This document shows positions 1-6,675 of a stretch of DNA of 10,518 nt, in pieces. The position numbers and the translations under genes were made by a program. Position 1 is the first letter of the stretch, and each line of letters starts with the position of its first letter. The notes under the pieces are model-generated. The model was not told the DNA's origin. It made no database searches and saw nothing but the letters and a program-made list of their open reading frames with translations. This DNA is from Acidobacteriota bacterium (GTDB lineage Bacteria; Acidobacteriota; UBA6911; RPQK01; JADFOI01), in NCBI GenBank assembly GCA_029942065.1, contig JAPYTY010000053.1, positions 1 to 10,518 of the forward strand, written 5' to 3'.

Positions 1-59
1 TCCACGCGGAGCATCAGCGACGCGTTTCTCCACTCCGAGCGTCAGCGAGGAGTTTCTCC
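1..59. repeat. Tandem 28-bp hairpin repeat, two units, cut by left edge
   Basis: Two adjacent 28-base units (1-28 and 29-56, with the following TCC at 57-59) match at 23 of 28 positions. Each folds as a hairpin: arms 4-8/21-25 (ACGCG/CGCGT) in unit 1 and 32-36/49-53 (ACTCC/GGAGT) in unit 2. Four of the five differences are two compensated base pairs (6-23 G-C to T-A, 8-21 G-C to C-G); the fifth lies in the loop. The apical part GAGC[A/G]TCAGCGA is otherwise constant and can form tandem G-A mismatches over a 2-bp GC helix with an RTCA loop. Units are joined by TTTCTCC. In unit 2 the GGAG of the right arm can also pair with CTCC at 56-59. The array may continue left of the window. Function and family are unknown to me. 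Confidence 0.75.
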
Positions 60-86
60 GCGCGCAAATCGCGCAAATCGCGCTTC
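60..86. repeat. Third, divergent hairpin with 9-bp direct repeat
   Basis: Directly after the two similar units, GCGCG (60-64) can pair with CGCGC (79-83), and the hairpin is again followed by TTCTCC (84-89). The interior does not keep the GAGCRTCAGCGA loop. It consists of the 9-mer GCGCAAATC twice in a row (62-70, 71-79) and then GCGC. It looks like a structural relative of the preceding units, or an unrelated GC-rich repeat placed next to them. Because GCGC occurs three times, several pairings compete. Confidence 0.5.
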
Positions 87-95
87 TCCTGACTC

Positions 96-118
96 CTGTC
101 TTTTTCCGGCCATGACAG
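96..118. other. Small inverted repeat upstream of recJ
   Basis: CTGTC (96-100) and GACAG (114-118) are exact inverted copies around a 13-base spacer that begins with five T. It shares nothing with the hairpin repeats to its left. With a five-base stem it could be chance. It is not a convincing terminator because no T-run follows the right arm. Confidence 0.25.
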
Positions 119-125
119 ACTCCGT

Positions 126-134
126 TGTTAAAAT
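126..134 (+). promoter_or_regulatory. Extended -10 promoter candidate for recJ
   Basis: TG-T-TAAAAT fits the extended -10 pattern (TGn followed by a hexamer matching TATAAT at five of six bases). No -35 box is visible at the usual spacing, as is common for extended -10 promoters. Only six bases (135-140) separate the hexamer from the GTG of recJ, so initiation at the normal distance would fall on or next to the start codon. This is inferred from sequence alone. Confidence 0.4.
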
Positions 135-140
135 CCGTAC

Positions 141-1856
141 GTGAAGTACCGCTGGAAAGTCCTTTCAAGTTCTCCCGAGAAGGTGGAACGGCTTGCTGCC
201 CAGTTGGGCGTCGTCCCTCTGGTGGCCCATCTTCTGCTTCAAAGAGGCCTTGACGATCCCGAGCAGGCACGAAAATTTCTGCAGCCCAGCCTGGAAGATC
301 TGCACGATCCTTTCCTGATGAAAGATATGGATCGTGCCGTGGAACGTGTTTTTCGCGCCGCGGAGACGGGTGAAAAAGTTTTGATTTATGGCGACTATGA
401 TGTTGACGGAATCACCTCCACGGTGGTTCTGAAGCGCGCCCTGGAAATGCTGGGGATATCGGTAGATTTCCATTTACCCCTGCGTCTTGAAGAGGGCTAT
501 GGCATTCAAGATGCAGTTCTGAAAAGGGCCAAGCAGGACGGATACTCCCTGGTTATCACCGCCGACAACGGTATTCGGGCATTTGAAGCAGCCGATGCAG
601 CTCGGGAATTAGGGCTTGAGATGATTGTGACCGATCACCATCAGCCAGGCGAGTCGCTTCCTTCGGTCCATGCCATTTTGAACCCACATCGGCCGGGTTG
701 TCCGTACCCGGATAAGAACCTGGCGGCGGTAGGGGTCGTGTTCAAGCTGGTACAGGCTCTTTTTGGGAAGGCTGGCAAGGAAGATGTGGTGTGTCACTTC
801 TTGAAACTGGTTGCCATCGGAACCGTGGCTGACATGGTGCCCCTGACGGGTGAGAATCGCATCATGGTTTTTCACGGACTCCGGGCACTTTCCGATCCTC
901 GAAACCTCGGCCTGAAAGCACTTCTGGTCGGGTCTGGAATTAAGGGGGAAGTGGACCAGTCCGATATTTCCTTCAGGTTGGCGCCTCGCATCAACGCCGT
1001 CACTCGAATGGGTGGAGGCAGGGAAGTGGTGGAGTTGTTTTCTCTGGATGATCCGGTTGCCGCTCAAGCCATTGTCCAGGAAATGAACAGCAAAAATACA
1101 CTCCGACGCCAGGAAGAAGCGCGTATTTTCGATGAAATAGAAGGCCGTTTCACCCGGGACCCACAGGCCTTCGAGAAGGATTTTTTGGTGGTAGCGGGAC
1201 ATCATTGGCACAGGGGGGTAATCGGTATTGTTGCCTCCCGACTTGTCGAGCGGTTCAATCGACCGACTCTGGTATTGTCCGTAGAAGACTCTTTTTGCCA
1301 AGGCTCGGGAAGAAGTCTTCCCGGGGTGGATATTCTGGCGGTTCTTGAGCGGTGCCGCGAGCACTTTGTGAAATACGGAGGACATGCTCAGGCGGTGGGG
1401 TGCACGCTGGGACCGGAATTTTGTGATGACCTAAAGATTGAGGATTTGGCCCGCTCGCTGGAGGAACATGTCCGACCCCAACTGAACTCAGAAAATCTGA
1501 CGCCTTCCCTCTCGATCGAGAGTTTGTTGCCTTCTGAGGATATTTCTTTTTCTCTTCTTGAAGCAATCAGTCAGTTGGCCCCCTTCGGCATCGGAAACCC
1601 GGTCCCTGTATTTGCTTCAAAGAAGATGAATATTGTGAAAGGGCCCTGGGTACTCAAGGAGCAGCATCTGAAATTGCAGGTTCAGTCCAATGGGTCTTGT
1701 CTGGATGCCATTTGGTGGAAAAATGGGTCTGCCGCGGACACCATTGATCCCGGGTATCCAGTCGACCTGGCCTACACCATGAGCCTGGACAGGTACCTGG
1801 GAAAAAAGAAGCTTTTGTTGACCGTCCAGGATATCCATCTGCCTCAAGACGTATGA
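141..1856 (+). CDS. recJ: Single-stranded-DNA-specific 5'-3' exonuclease RecJ
   Basis: RecJ degrades single-stranded DNA 5' to 3' in the cytoplasm, in RecF-pathway recombination, mismatch repair and base excision repair. The 571-residue length is usual. DHH-domain metal-binding motifs are present: DYDVDG (85-90), ADNG (141-144), DHH (165-167) and the aspartate in TVADMVPL (D231). The DHHA1 part carries HWHRGVIGIVASR (355-367), GSGRS (388-392) and KYGGHAQAVG (411-420). The C-terminal OB-type region includes LAPFGIGNPVPVF (479-491). The GTG at 141 is the first possible start after an in-frame stop at 129-131, and the protein aligns to the family from its first residues; no Shine-Dalgarno is visible. 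One oddity is RINAVTRMG (283-291) where RecJ proteins usually read RINAAGRxG. It stands apart from the downstream operon, behind a 220-base gap. Identification is firm. Confidence 0.96.
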   Translation: MKYRWKVLSSSPEKVERLAAQLGVVPLVAHLLLQRGLDDPEQARKFLQPSLEDLHDPFLMKDMDRAVERVFRAAETGEKVLIYGDYDVDGITSTVVLKRALEMLGISVDFHLPLRLEEGYGIQDAVLKRAKQDGYSLVITADNGIRAFEAADAARELGLEMIVTDHHQPGESLPSVHAILNPHRPGCPYPDKNLAAVGVVFKLVQALFGKAGKEDVVCHFLKLVAIGTVADMVPLTGENRIMVFHGLRALSDPRNLGLKALLVGSGIKGEVDQSDISFRLAPRINAVTRMGGGREVVELFSLDDPVAAQAIVQEMNSKNTLRRQEEARIFDEIEGRFTRDPQAFEKDFLVVAGHHWHRGVIGIVASRLVERFNRPTLVLSVEDSFCQGSGRSLPGVDILAVLERCREHFVKYGGHAQAVGCTLGPEFCDDLKIEDLARSLEEHVRPQLNSENLTPSLSIESLLPSEDISFSLLEAISQLAPFGIGNPVPVFASKKMNIVKGPWVLKEQHLKLQVQSNGSCLDAIWWKNGSAADTIDPGYPVDLAYTMSLDRYLGKKKLLLTVQDIHLPQDV

Positions 1857-1921
1857 AGTGCTGCATCACGCGTTCGAATCCATAGAATCCAGGTAAATTA
1901 ACTGTCTGCGCCAGGTAAGCC

Positions 1922-1948
1922 CAGCCTAGCCTACTGTGTGGTAGGCTG
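1922..1948 (+). other. Inverted repeat with two alternative left arms
   Basis: CAGCCTA (1922-1928) is the exact inverse of TAGGCTG (1942-1948), giving a 7-bp stem with a 13-base loop. The overlapping GCCTAC (1929-1934) also pairs perfectly with GTAGGC (1941-1946), giving a 6-bp stem with a 6-base loop. The two left arms arise from a tandem AGCCT, so the same right arm can use either. No T-run follows, so this is unlikely to be an intrinsic terminator. It may be a leader RNA structure or an operator; which is unknown. Confidence 0.45.
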
Positions 1949-1964
1949 AGGAAGTTGACCGTCA

Positions 1965-1978
1965 GACTGCGAACAGTC
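1965..1978 (+). other. Small hairpin, 5-bp stem with CGAA loop
   Basis: GACTG (1965-1969) and CAGTC (1974-1978) pair around the four-base loop CGAA. It lies 16 bases after the larger inverted repeat and upstream of the promoter candidate. It is short enough to be chance and is not followed by a T-run. Confidence 0.3.
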
Positions 1979-1995
1979 AGGACAGGCAGATTACT

Positions 1996-2025
1996 TTGAT
2001 CAGGTGAATGCGGCTTCGCTAAGAT
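1996..2025 (+). promoter_or_regulatory. Weak sigma-70-type promoter candidate for the lpt-rpoN operon
   Basis: TTGATC (1996-2001, four of six bases of TTGACA) and TAAGAT (2020-2025, four of six of TATAAT) are separated by 18 bases. This would give a leader of about 45 bases before the ATG at 2077. The position is right for driving the operon, but the match is modest. I did not find a sigma-54 element (GG-N10-GC with the usual flanks) in the gap. Confidence 0.3.
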
Positions 2026-2076
2026 AGAAAATGCACGCATGATTCGGGCCACAGGCACGAGGTTCAGAGATTTGGC

Positions 2077-4431
2077 ATGAGGTTCTCAAAATGGCTGACC
2101 TTAGCCCTGTCCCTGTGTATTTTGGCGGTTGGTGTGGCCATCGTGTGGAGCTTTATGTCTCGCCGTCAGCAGGTGGTCACCCTTCCGGAAGCGGAAATCC
2201 TGTCTCCTGAGATTAGCCGGCAAAGCACCCAATTCGAATATACCGAACACAAGAGTGGGCGACCGGTTTTCAGGGTCAACGCCGAAACGAGCACTCAAAC
2301 AGTGAGCGACATCCATACTCTCACTGAAGTGGACTTGGCCTACTTCGATCAGGCTGGCCAATCTTCTGACCGCATCGCCGGGCGAGTAGCCACCTATGGT
2401 ATTGCTGAGAAAGAGCTTGAATTTTCCGGGGATACACGGATTTGGCTGGCGGACGGGACCGAAGTGGTCTCTGAGCACGCGGCTGCCGATCTGATCCAGG
2501 AAGTGGCCAGGATTGACCAGGAGTTTCAGTTCCAGAGAGGAAATATAACTGGAAGCGGCGGTTCCCTCAGGTACAGCTTTCCCCAGCGGGAAATGAGGGT
2601 GACGGAGGGACTCACCATGGTGACCTCCAGTGGAGGCCGGAAGTTTCAGGCAATGGCGCGGGAAGGGATCTACCGGCTTTCTGAGCAGGAATTCGAGCTT
2701 CTCGAAGGCGCTGGTATCTCGAGCGGTGATGCCCAGCTCAAGGCCAACCAGATAGGGATCCGGCTCCACGGGAAATTTCAGATTGGCAGGATCCTTAGTT
2801 CCGGTCAGGCCAGGTTGCAGGCCAGCCCGGTGAAGGTTTTCTCAGGCAGTCGAATCAACATCCAGTTCGATTCGAATTCGGATGGGTTGGATAAAATTGA
2901 GATCTTCGGAGGGCCTTCATCCAGGGCGGTCTATGCGCAGAAGGTGGGAGAGCACCAGTCTGTTTTGGAAGCTGCAACGATAGTAGTGGTGCCCGATAGT
3001 AACAGCATCAGCGATCGTGTGTTGCTGAAGACGTTGATCGCCCGTGAGGAAGTTAGACTCCGATTTCCGGTCGCAGGGATTAGCGAGGCTCGTTCCGACG
3101 AGTTGGAGGGAGAGTTCTTTGAGGATGGGGAGCACTTGGAGCAATTGGATCTTAGAGGGAAAGTCTCGGTCTTCCAGGAAAGTCCTGATCAGGAACCCCA
3201 TGAAACATGGCTTCGGAGCAGGACACTCCGGTTGCGATTTGAGCTCTCCGAAATCCTCAAAGAGGCGAGAGCCGAGGGGGACGTCGAATTAAATCTGACC
3301 TCAGCCGAGGGGGACCGAAAGCGTCTGGTGGCGAAAGATTTCGTCCAGGTAAGTTACAAGCAGGGTATTCCGGATCGGATTGTCAGTAGTGGAGAGTGCC
3401 AGATCGAATCGTTTACATCTGAAGGCCGGGATCGTGTGCAGGCGCCTCGAGTCCTGGTGGATTACCAACGAGGTCTTCTGGATAAGATTGTGGCTGAAGC
3501 CGGGGTGAGGGTGGAATCACTCCATCAGGGAAAGATCAGTTACACCACTAGCGATAGGTTGGAGGTTATCTATCTAGATGGTTTCATGAAGGAGGTCGTT
3601 CAGTCCGGGAACTTTCGATTCTGGGAGGGCGAGCCTCCCAGGTTGGACCTGCGCGCAGACCGGGCGGTCATTGATCCGGAGACAGGGAGAATCGTCGCTA
3701 CCGGAACTCAGCCATCCGTTTTGCGAACGAGTGGAGTGGATGGCAAGGGCTCTGAAACGGTCGTCGAAACCCGGGCTCAGCGCTTTGAACTGAATAGAGA
3801 AGGAAGCCAGGTCATTGCCGAGGGAGAGGTGGAAAGTTCCCTCCGTGAGGGAGGCAGCAATACCCTGATCCACGGGGGTTCGATGAAGGCCGATCGAGAG
3901 ACTGGCTGGGTGGAATACTCGGCGAGCCCCGGCATCCTAATAGGGGACAATTCAATCCGCGGAAAAATCGTGAGATACAATCTTCCAGAGCAGAGGCTGG
4001 TAGTGGAAACGGATGTGAGGAGTTCCTTTTCTGAAGGAGGTTCCCCGCAAGGAAGGCCGTATTCAATCGAGTCTGACCGTTTGGTTTACAATCGGCAGGA
4101 TTTGCGAGCCCGGTATGAAGGAAAGGTGCGTTTGGAGACCCAGGGTTTGACTCTGAGGGCTCATTTTATGGATGTGACCTTTAATGACACGGGCTCCGAA
4201 GAAATCCAGGAAATCGTTGCCTGGGGTGGAGTGCAAATTATCCAGGACGACAGGAAGGCGGAGGGGGATCGTGCTGTCCATTACCCTTTACAGGATAAAG
4301 TGATCTTGACCGGAGATCCCGCTCAGGTGGTTGAACTGGAGAGCGGTAAGGTGGCCGGACGCCGGCTCACCTTTTACCTCGGAGACGAAAAGATCTTAGT
4401 CGAAGGGCATTCTGCATCCGTGACACCATGA
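2077..4431 (+). CDS. lptC: LPS export bridge protein, LptC domain fused to LptA/OstA-like repeats
   Basis: The 784-residue protein opens with a membrane anchor (about residues 7-27), short basic RR (29-30), then a long periplasmic part. Residues about 40-230 resemble LptC; the rest is repeated beta-strand-rich OstA/LptA-like sequence. The clearest module is about 665-780, with alternating short strands such as DRLVYNRQDLRARYEGKV (667-684) and RAVHYPLQDKVILTG (732-746). LptC is usually near 190 residues and LptA near 180, so this chain could supply both the inner-membrane anchor and several stacked beta-jellyroll modules of the LPS bridge. No separate lptA is present before lptB. The ATG at 2077 places the anchor at the N-terminus; only a distant GAGG (2059-2062) lies upstream. 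The stop overlaps the lptB start by four bases, supporting coupled synthesis with the ATPase. The family assignment is strong; the number of modules is my estimate. Confidence 0.85.
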   Translation: MRFSKWLTLALSLCILAVGVAIVWSFMSRRQQVVTLPEAEILSPEISRQSTQFEYTEHKSGRPVFRVNAETSTQTVSDIHTLTEVDLAYFDQAGQSSDRIAGRVATYGIAEKELEFSGDTRIWLADGTEVVSEHAAADLIQEVARIDQEFQFQRGNITGSGGSLRYSFPQREMRVTEGLTMVTSSGGRKFQAMAREGIYRLSEQEFELLEGAGISSGDAQLKANQIGIRLHGKFQIGRILSSGQARLQASPVKVFSGSRINIQFDSNSDGLDKIEIFGGPSSRAVYAQKVGEHQSVLEAATIVVVPDSNSISDRVLLKTLIAREEVRLRFPVAGISEARSDELEGEFFEDGEHLEQLDLRGKVSVFQESPDQEPHETWLRSRTLRLRFELSEILKEARAEGDVELNLTSAEGDRKRLVAKDFVQVSYKQGIPDRIVSSGECQIESFTSEGRDRVQAPRVLVDYQRGLLDKIVAEAGVRVESLHQGKISYTTSDRLEVIYLDGFMKEVVQSGNFRFWEGEPPRLDLRADRAVIDPETGRIVATGTQPSVLRTSGVDGKGSETVVETRAQRFELNREGSQVIAEGEVESSLREGGSNTLIHGGSMKADRETGWVEYSASPGILIGDNSIRGKIVRYNLPEQRLVVETDVRSSFSEGGSPQGRPYSIESDRLVYNRQDLRARYEGKVRLETQGLTLRAHFMDVTFNDTGSEEIQEIVAWGGVQIIQDDRKAEGDRAVHYPLQDKVILTGDPAQVVELESGKVAGRRLTFYLGDEKILVEGHSASVTP

Positions 4432-5171
4432 GTTCCAATCATTCTTCCTCTACCCTGGAAGCCCGACAACTCACCAAGTCCTACCGGGGGAGGAAAGTCG
4501 TCAATGATGTGAGTTTAACGATTTCTCGCGGCGAAGTGGTGGGGTTACTGGGTCCCAATGGCGCGGGAAAAACCACGATCTTTTATATGATCGTGGGGCT
4601 GGTTGCTCCGGATAGTGGAAGCGTCCAGATGAACAGCGAGGATTTGACCCCCCAACCCATGTATGTACGGGCCCGGAGAGGGATCAGTTATCTGCCGCAG
4701 GAGCCCTCCGTTTTTAGAAAGCTTTCGGTTGAAGACAATCTGTATGCTGTGGCCGAAACGCTGGAGTTGGCCCCGGGGATGGCGGATCAAATGGTCAGTG
4801 AACTGCTGGAGGAATTTGGAATTACTGGCCTGAGAAAGCATCTGGCCTATACCCTTTCGGGGGGAGAGCGGCGGCGTCTGGAAATTGCACGTTCGATGAT
4901 GATCAATCCATCTTTTATTCTCCTGGACGAACCATTGGCGGGCATTGATCCATTGGCGGTGCAGGAGATTCAAAAGATTGTAAAGAGTTTGAGGTCCAGG
5001 AACATAGGGGTTTTGATAACCGATCACAACGTCAGGGAAACACTGAAAATTACCGATCGTGCCTACATCATCAACGACGGAAGGATCTTTCGAATCGGGA
5101 CCCCGGATGCGCTCTCCTCGGATGAAGAGGTTCGGAAAGTTTACCTGGGAGAGAACTTTAAACTATACTGA
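4428..5171 (+). CDS. lptB: LPS export ABC transporter ATP-binding protein LptB
   Basis: LptB is the cytoplasmic ATPase of the LptB2FG complex, which extracts LPS from the inner membrane and pushes it along the LptC/LptA bridge. All ABC motifs are intact in 247 residues: Walker A GPNGAGKTT (42-50), Q-loop glutamine Q91, signature LSGGERRR (143-150), Walker B FILLDEP (163-169) with catalytic E168, D-loop AGIDPLA (171-177) and the H-loop histidine H200. The segment after the Q-loop (PSVFRKLSVEDN) and the C-terminal GTPDALSSDEEVRKVYLG are typical of LptB rather than of generic ABC ATPases. ATG 4428 overlaps the TGA of the preceding gene (ATGA) without a clear ribosome binding site, indicating translational coupling. 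The permease genes lptF and lptG are not in the window. Confidence 0.96.
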   Translation: MSSNHSSSTLEARQLTKSYRGRKVVNDVSLTISRGEVVGLLGPNGAGKTTIFYMIVGLVAPDSGSVQMNSEDLTPQPMYVRARRGISYLPQEPSVFRKLSVEDNLYAVAETLELAPGMADQMVSELLEEFGITGLRKHLAYTLSGGERRRLEIARSMMINPSFILLDEPLAGIDPLAVQEIQKIVKSLRSRNIGVLITDHNVRETLKITDRAYIINDGRIFRIGTPDALSSDEEVRKVYLGENFKLY

Positions 5172-5207
5172 TCAAAGAGGAAGAACCCTTCCGAAATATT
5201 GTCGTTG

Positions 5208-5211
5208 AGGG
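5208..5211 (+). promoter_or_regulatory. Ribosome binding site that decides the rpoN start
   Basis: AGGG (5208-5211) sits five bases before ATG 5217. The in-frame TTG codons at 5199 and 5205 have no site at suitable spacing; the purine-rich GAGGAAG (5177-5183) is 15 bases before TTG 5199. This favours ATG 5217. Confidence 0.5.
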
Positions 5212-5216
5212 ATGCA

Positions 5217-6647
5217 ATGGCCAGAGGAAATCAGTTGCGGACAAGCTTGAGTTTGAATCTTTCCCAGCGGTTGGCAATGACGCCATCCCTGCTGCAGAAG
5301 ATTGAGCTCCTGACCCTCAACCAATTAGAGCTTTCAAATTTACTCACCCAGGAACTGGCGGAAAATCCTGTCCTGGAGGAAGTTTCCCAACAAGCTGAGG
5401 GCGAGGACTCCGAAAAGCGAGATGAGGAGAAGGATAAAGGTGAGGGAGAGGATTCCTACGACGATTTTGACTACGAGTATTTTTTCGAGGAATACCTGAG
5501 CCCCGCCCCGCGTTCTCGCGAATGGGAAAACAACAGTGAACTGCCCTCCTTTGAACTTTTCTTGGCCACGCCATCCACTTTGAGTGATCATTTGAACTGG
5601 CAGTTGCGGATGACTGAAATGCCCGCGGCTGCCTGTGAGATTGCCGAATTCATCATCGGAAATATCAATGAAGACGGCTATTTGATGGTGACGGTGGAAG
5701 AGATCGCCGAGTCGTTGCAAGTCTCGATCGATCAGGTCGATGAAGCCTTGAGAGTTGTCCAGGATTTTGATCCGATAGGAATCGGTGGTCGTGATTTGCA
5801 GGAGTGCCTTCTTCTGCAGATAAGGGCAGCCGAAATGGAAGGCTCACTGGTTGAAAAGTTGGTGCTAGCGCATCTTGCCCTGGTGCAGGCCCGGAAATTC
5901 AAAGAACTGGCCAAGGAGCTCGACTGTGAGCTGGAAGAAGTGGCCTCGGCGATGGAGACTCTAAGAGATTTTTCCCCGAAACCGGGGGAAAGGTACAGCT
6001 CTCAGGGTGCCACCTACATCCAGCCTGACGTTCATATTTATAAGATGGAGGGCGAATATGTGATCGCCCTTAACGATGACGGGCTGCCCAAATTACGCCT
6101 GAGTCGATCTTATCGGGAACTGTTCAAGCAGAAGAATGTTTCCAAGGACATCAAGCGTTTTGTTCGGGAACGTTTTCGCTCAGCGATGGAGTTGTTAAGG
6201 AGTGTCGACCAGCGTCAGCAGACCATCTACCGAGCCTGCGAAGCGATCGTGAATCGTCAACGGAAATTTCTGGACAATGGGATGACGCAGTTGCAGCCCA
6301 TGTTGATCAAGGACGTGGCGGAAGAACTGGGAGTGCATTCCTCTACCGTGAGTCGAGTCGTGGCCAACAAGCATGCGCACACCCCACAAGGTGTTATGGA
6401 GTTGAGAAAATTCTTTACCAGTGGGCTCGAAAGTGCCGATGGACAAAGTATTTCTGTGATTCAGGTGAAGGGGGCGATCAAGGGAATTATTGCCAACGAG
6501 AGTAATAAGAAACCGTTTTCGGATCAACGGATTGCGAATTTGTTAAACGATCAGGGTATCCAGATTACTCGCAGAACCGTGGCCAAGTACCGGGATCAAT
6601 TGAACATTCCAGGGTCCCGCGAGCGTAAAATAGCTGTCCTCTTTTGA
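5217..6647 (+). CDS. rpoN: RNA polymerase sigma-54 factor RpoN
   Basis: RpoN directs RNA polymerase to -24/-12 promoters opened by enhancer-binding AAA+ activators. The N-terminal activator-interacting region reads LSLNLSQRLAMTPSLLQKIELL (about 10-31). It is followed by a strongly acidic linker (about 62-93, rich in E and D), the core-binding region, a helix-turn-helix (about 364-385, with DVAEELGVHSSTVSRVVANK) and the RpoN box TRRTVAKYRD (451-460), which differs from the usual ARRTVAKYRE only at its two ends. I chose ATG 5217 (476 residues) over the in-frame TTG 5199 (482 residues) because of the AGGG at 5208-5211 and because the family starts just before this point. It follows lptB by 45 bases. 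Downstream there is no hpf/raiA gene, which often follows rpoN; hprK comes next. No activator gene is in view. Confidence 0.96.
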   Translation: MARGNQLRTSLSLNLSQRLAMTPSLLQKIELLTLNQLELSNLLTQELAENPVLEEVSQQAEGEDSEKRDEEKDKGEGEDSYDDFDYEYFFEEYLSPAPRSREWENNSELPSFELFLATPSTLSDHLNWQLRMTEMPAAACEIAEFIIGNINEDGYLMVTVEEIAESLQVSIDQVDEALRVVQDFDPIGIGGRDLQECLLLQIRAAEMEGSLVEKLVLAHLALVQARKFKELAKELDCELEEVASAMETLRDFSPKPGERYSSQGATYIQPDVHIYKMEGEYVIALNDDGLPKLRLSRSYRELFKQKNVSKDIKRFVRERFRSAMELLRSVDQRQQTIYRACEAIVNRQRKFLDNGMTQLQPMLIKDVAEELGVHSSTVSRVVANKHAHTPQGVMELRKFFTSGLESADGQSISVIQVKGAIKGIIANESNKKPFSDQRIANLLNDQGIQITRRTVAKYRDQLNIPGSRERKIAVLF

Positions 6648-6675
6648 TGTGACCGAACTCTGAGTCTTCTCTCCC

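Larger units (their letters stand above)
1857..2076. other. 220-base gene-free gap between recJ and the lpt operon
   Basis: No credible coding sequence lies here; the ATG codons on the + strand meet stops within a few codons. It holds two inverted repeats (1922-1948 and 1965-1978) and a weak promoter candidate (1996-2025). No classic intrinsic terminator with a T-run is visible after recJ. The region likely carries the 5' leader of the lptC-lptB-rpoN operon. Confidence 0.6.

Noticed and set aside
1..86. CRISPR array
   Set aside because: The units abut with only a short constant linker, there are no unique spacers of CRISPR length, and the stems vary while the loops are conserved, the reverse of CRISPR repeats.
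609..1385. Long antisense open frame (258 codons) on the minus strand inside recJ
   Set aside because: It is a shadow of the recJ codon pattern; its translation shows no recognisable motif and it lies fully inside a firm gene.
1922..1948. Intrinsic terminator after recJ
   Set aside because: The stem is fair but is followed by GAGGAAG rather than a T-run.
1654..2058. Minus-strand open frame that extends into the recJ-lptC gap
   Set aside because: Most of it is antisense to recJ, and the part in the gap shows no motif or start context of its own.
1857..2076. Sigma-54 promoter giving rpoN autoregulation
   Set aside because: I found no GG and GC doublets at the required 10-base spacing with the usual flanking bases.
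2101..2769. Antisense open frame (222 codons) opposite the lptC/A gene
   Set aside because: No family features and complete overlap with a conserved gene; open only by codon composition.
3004..3018. AGCATCAGCGATCG inside the lptC/A gene, similar to the hairpin-repeat loop
   Set aside because: It lacks the flanking inverted arms and the TTTCTCC linker and is explained by coding sequence.
5199..5216. TTG 5199 as the rpoN start
   Set aside because: No ribosome binding site at suitable spacing; ATG 5217 has AGGG five bases upstream and fits the family's N-terminus.
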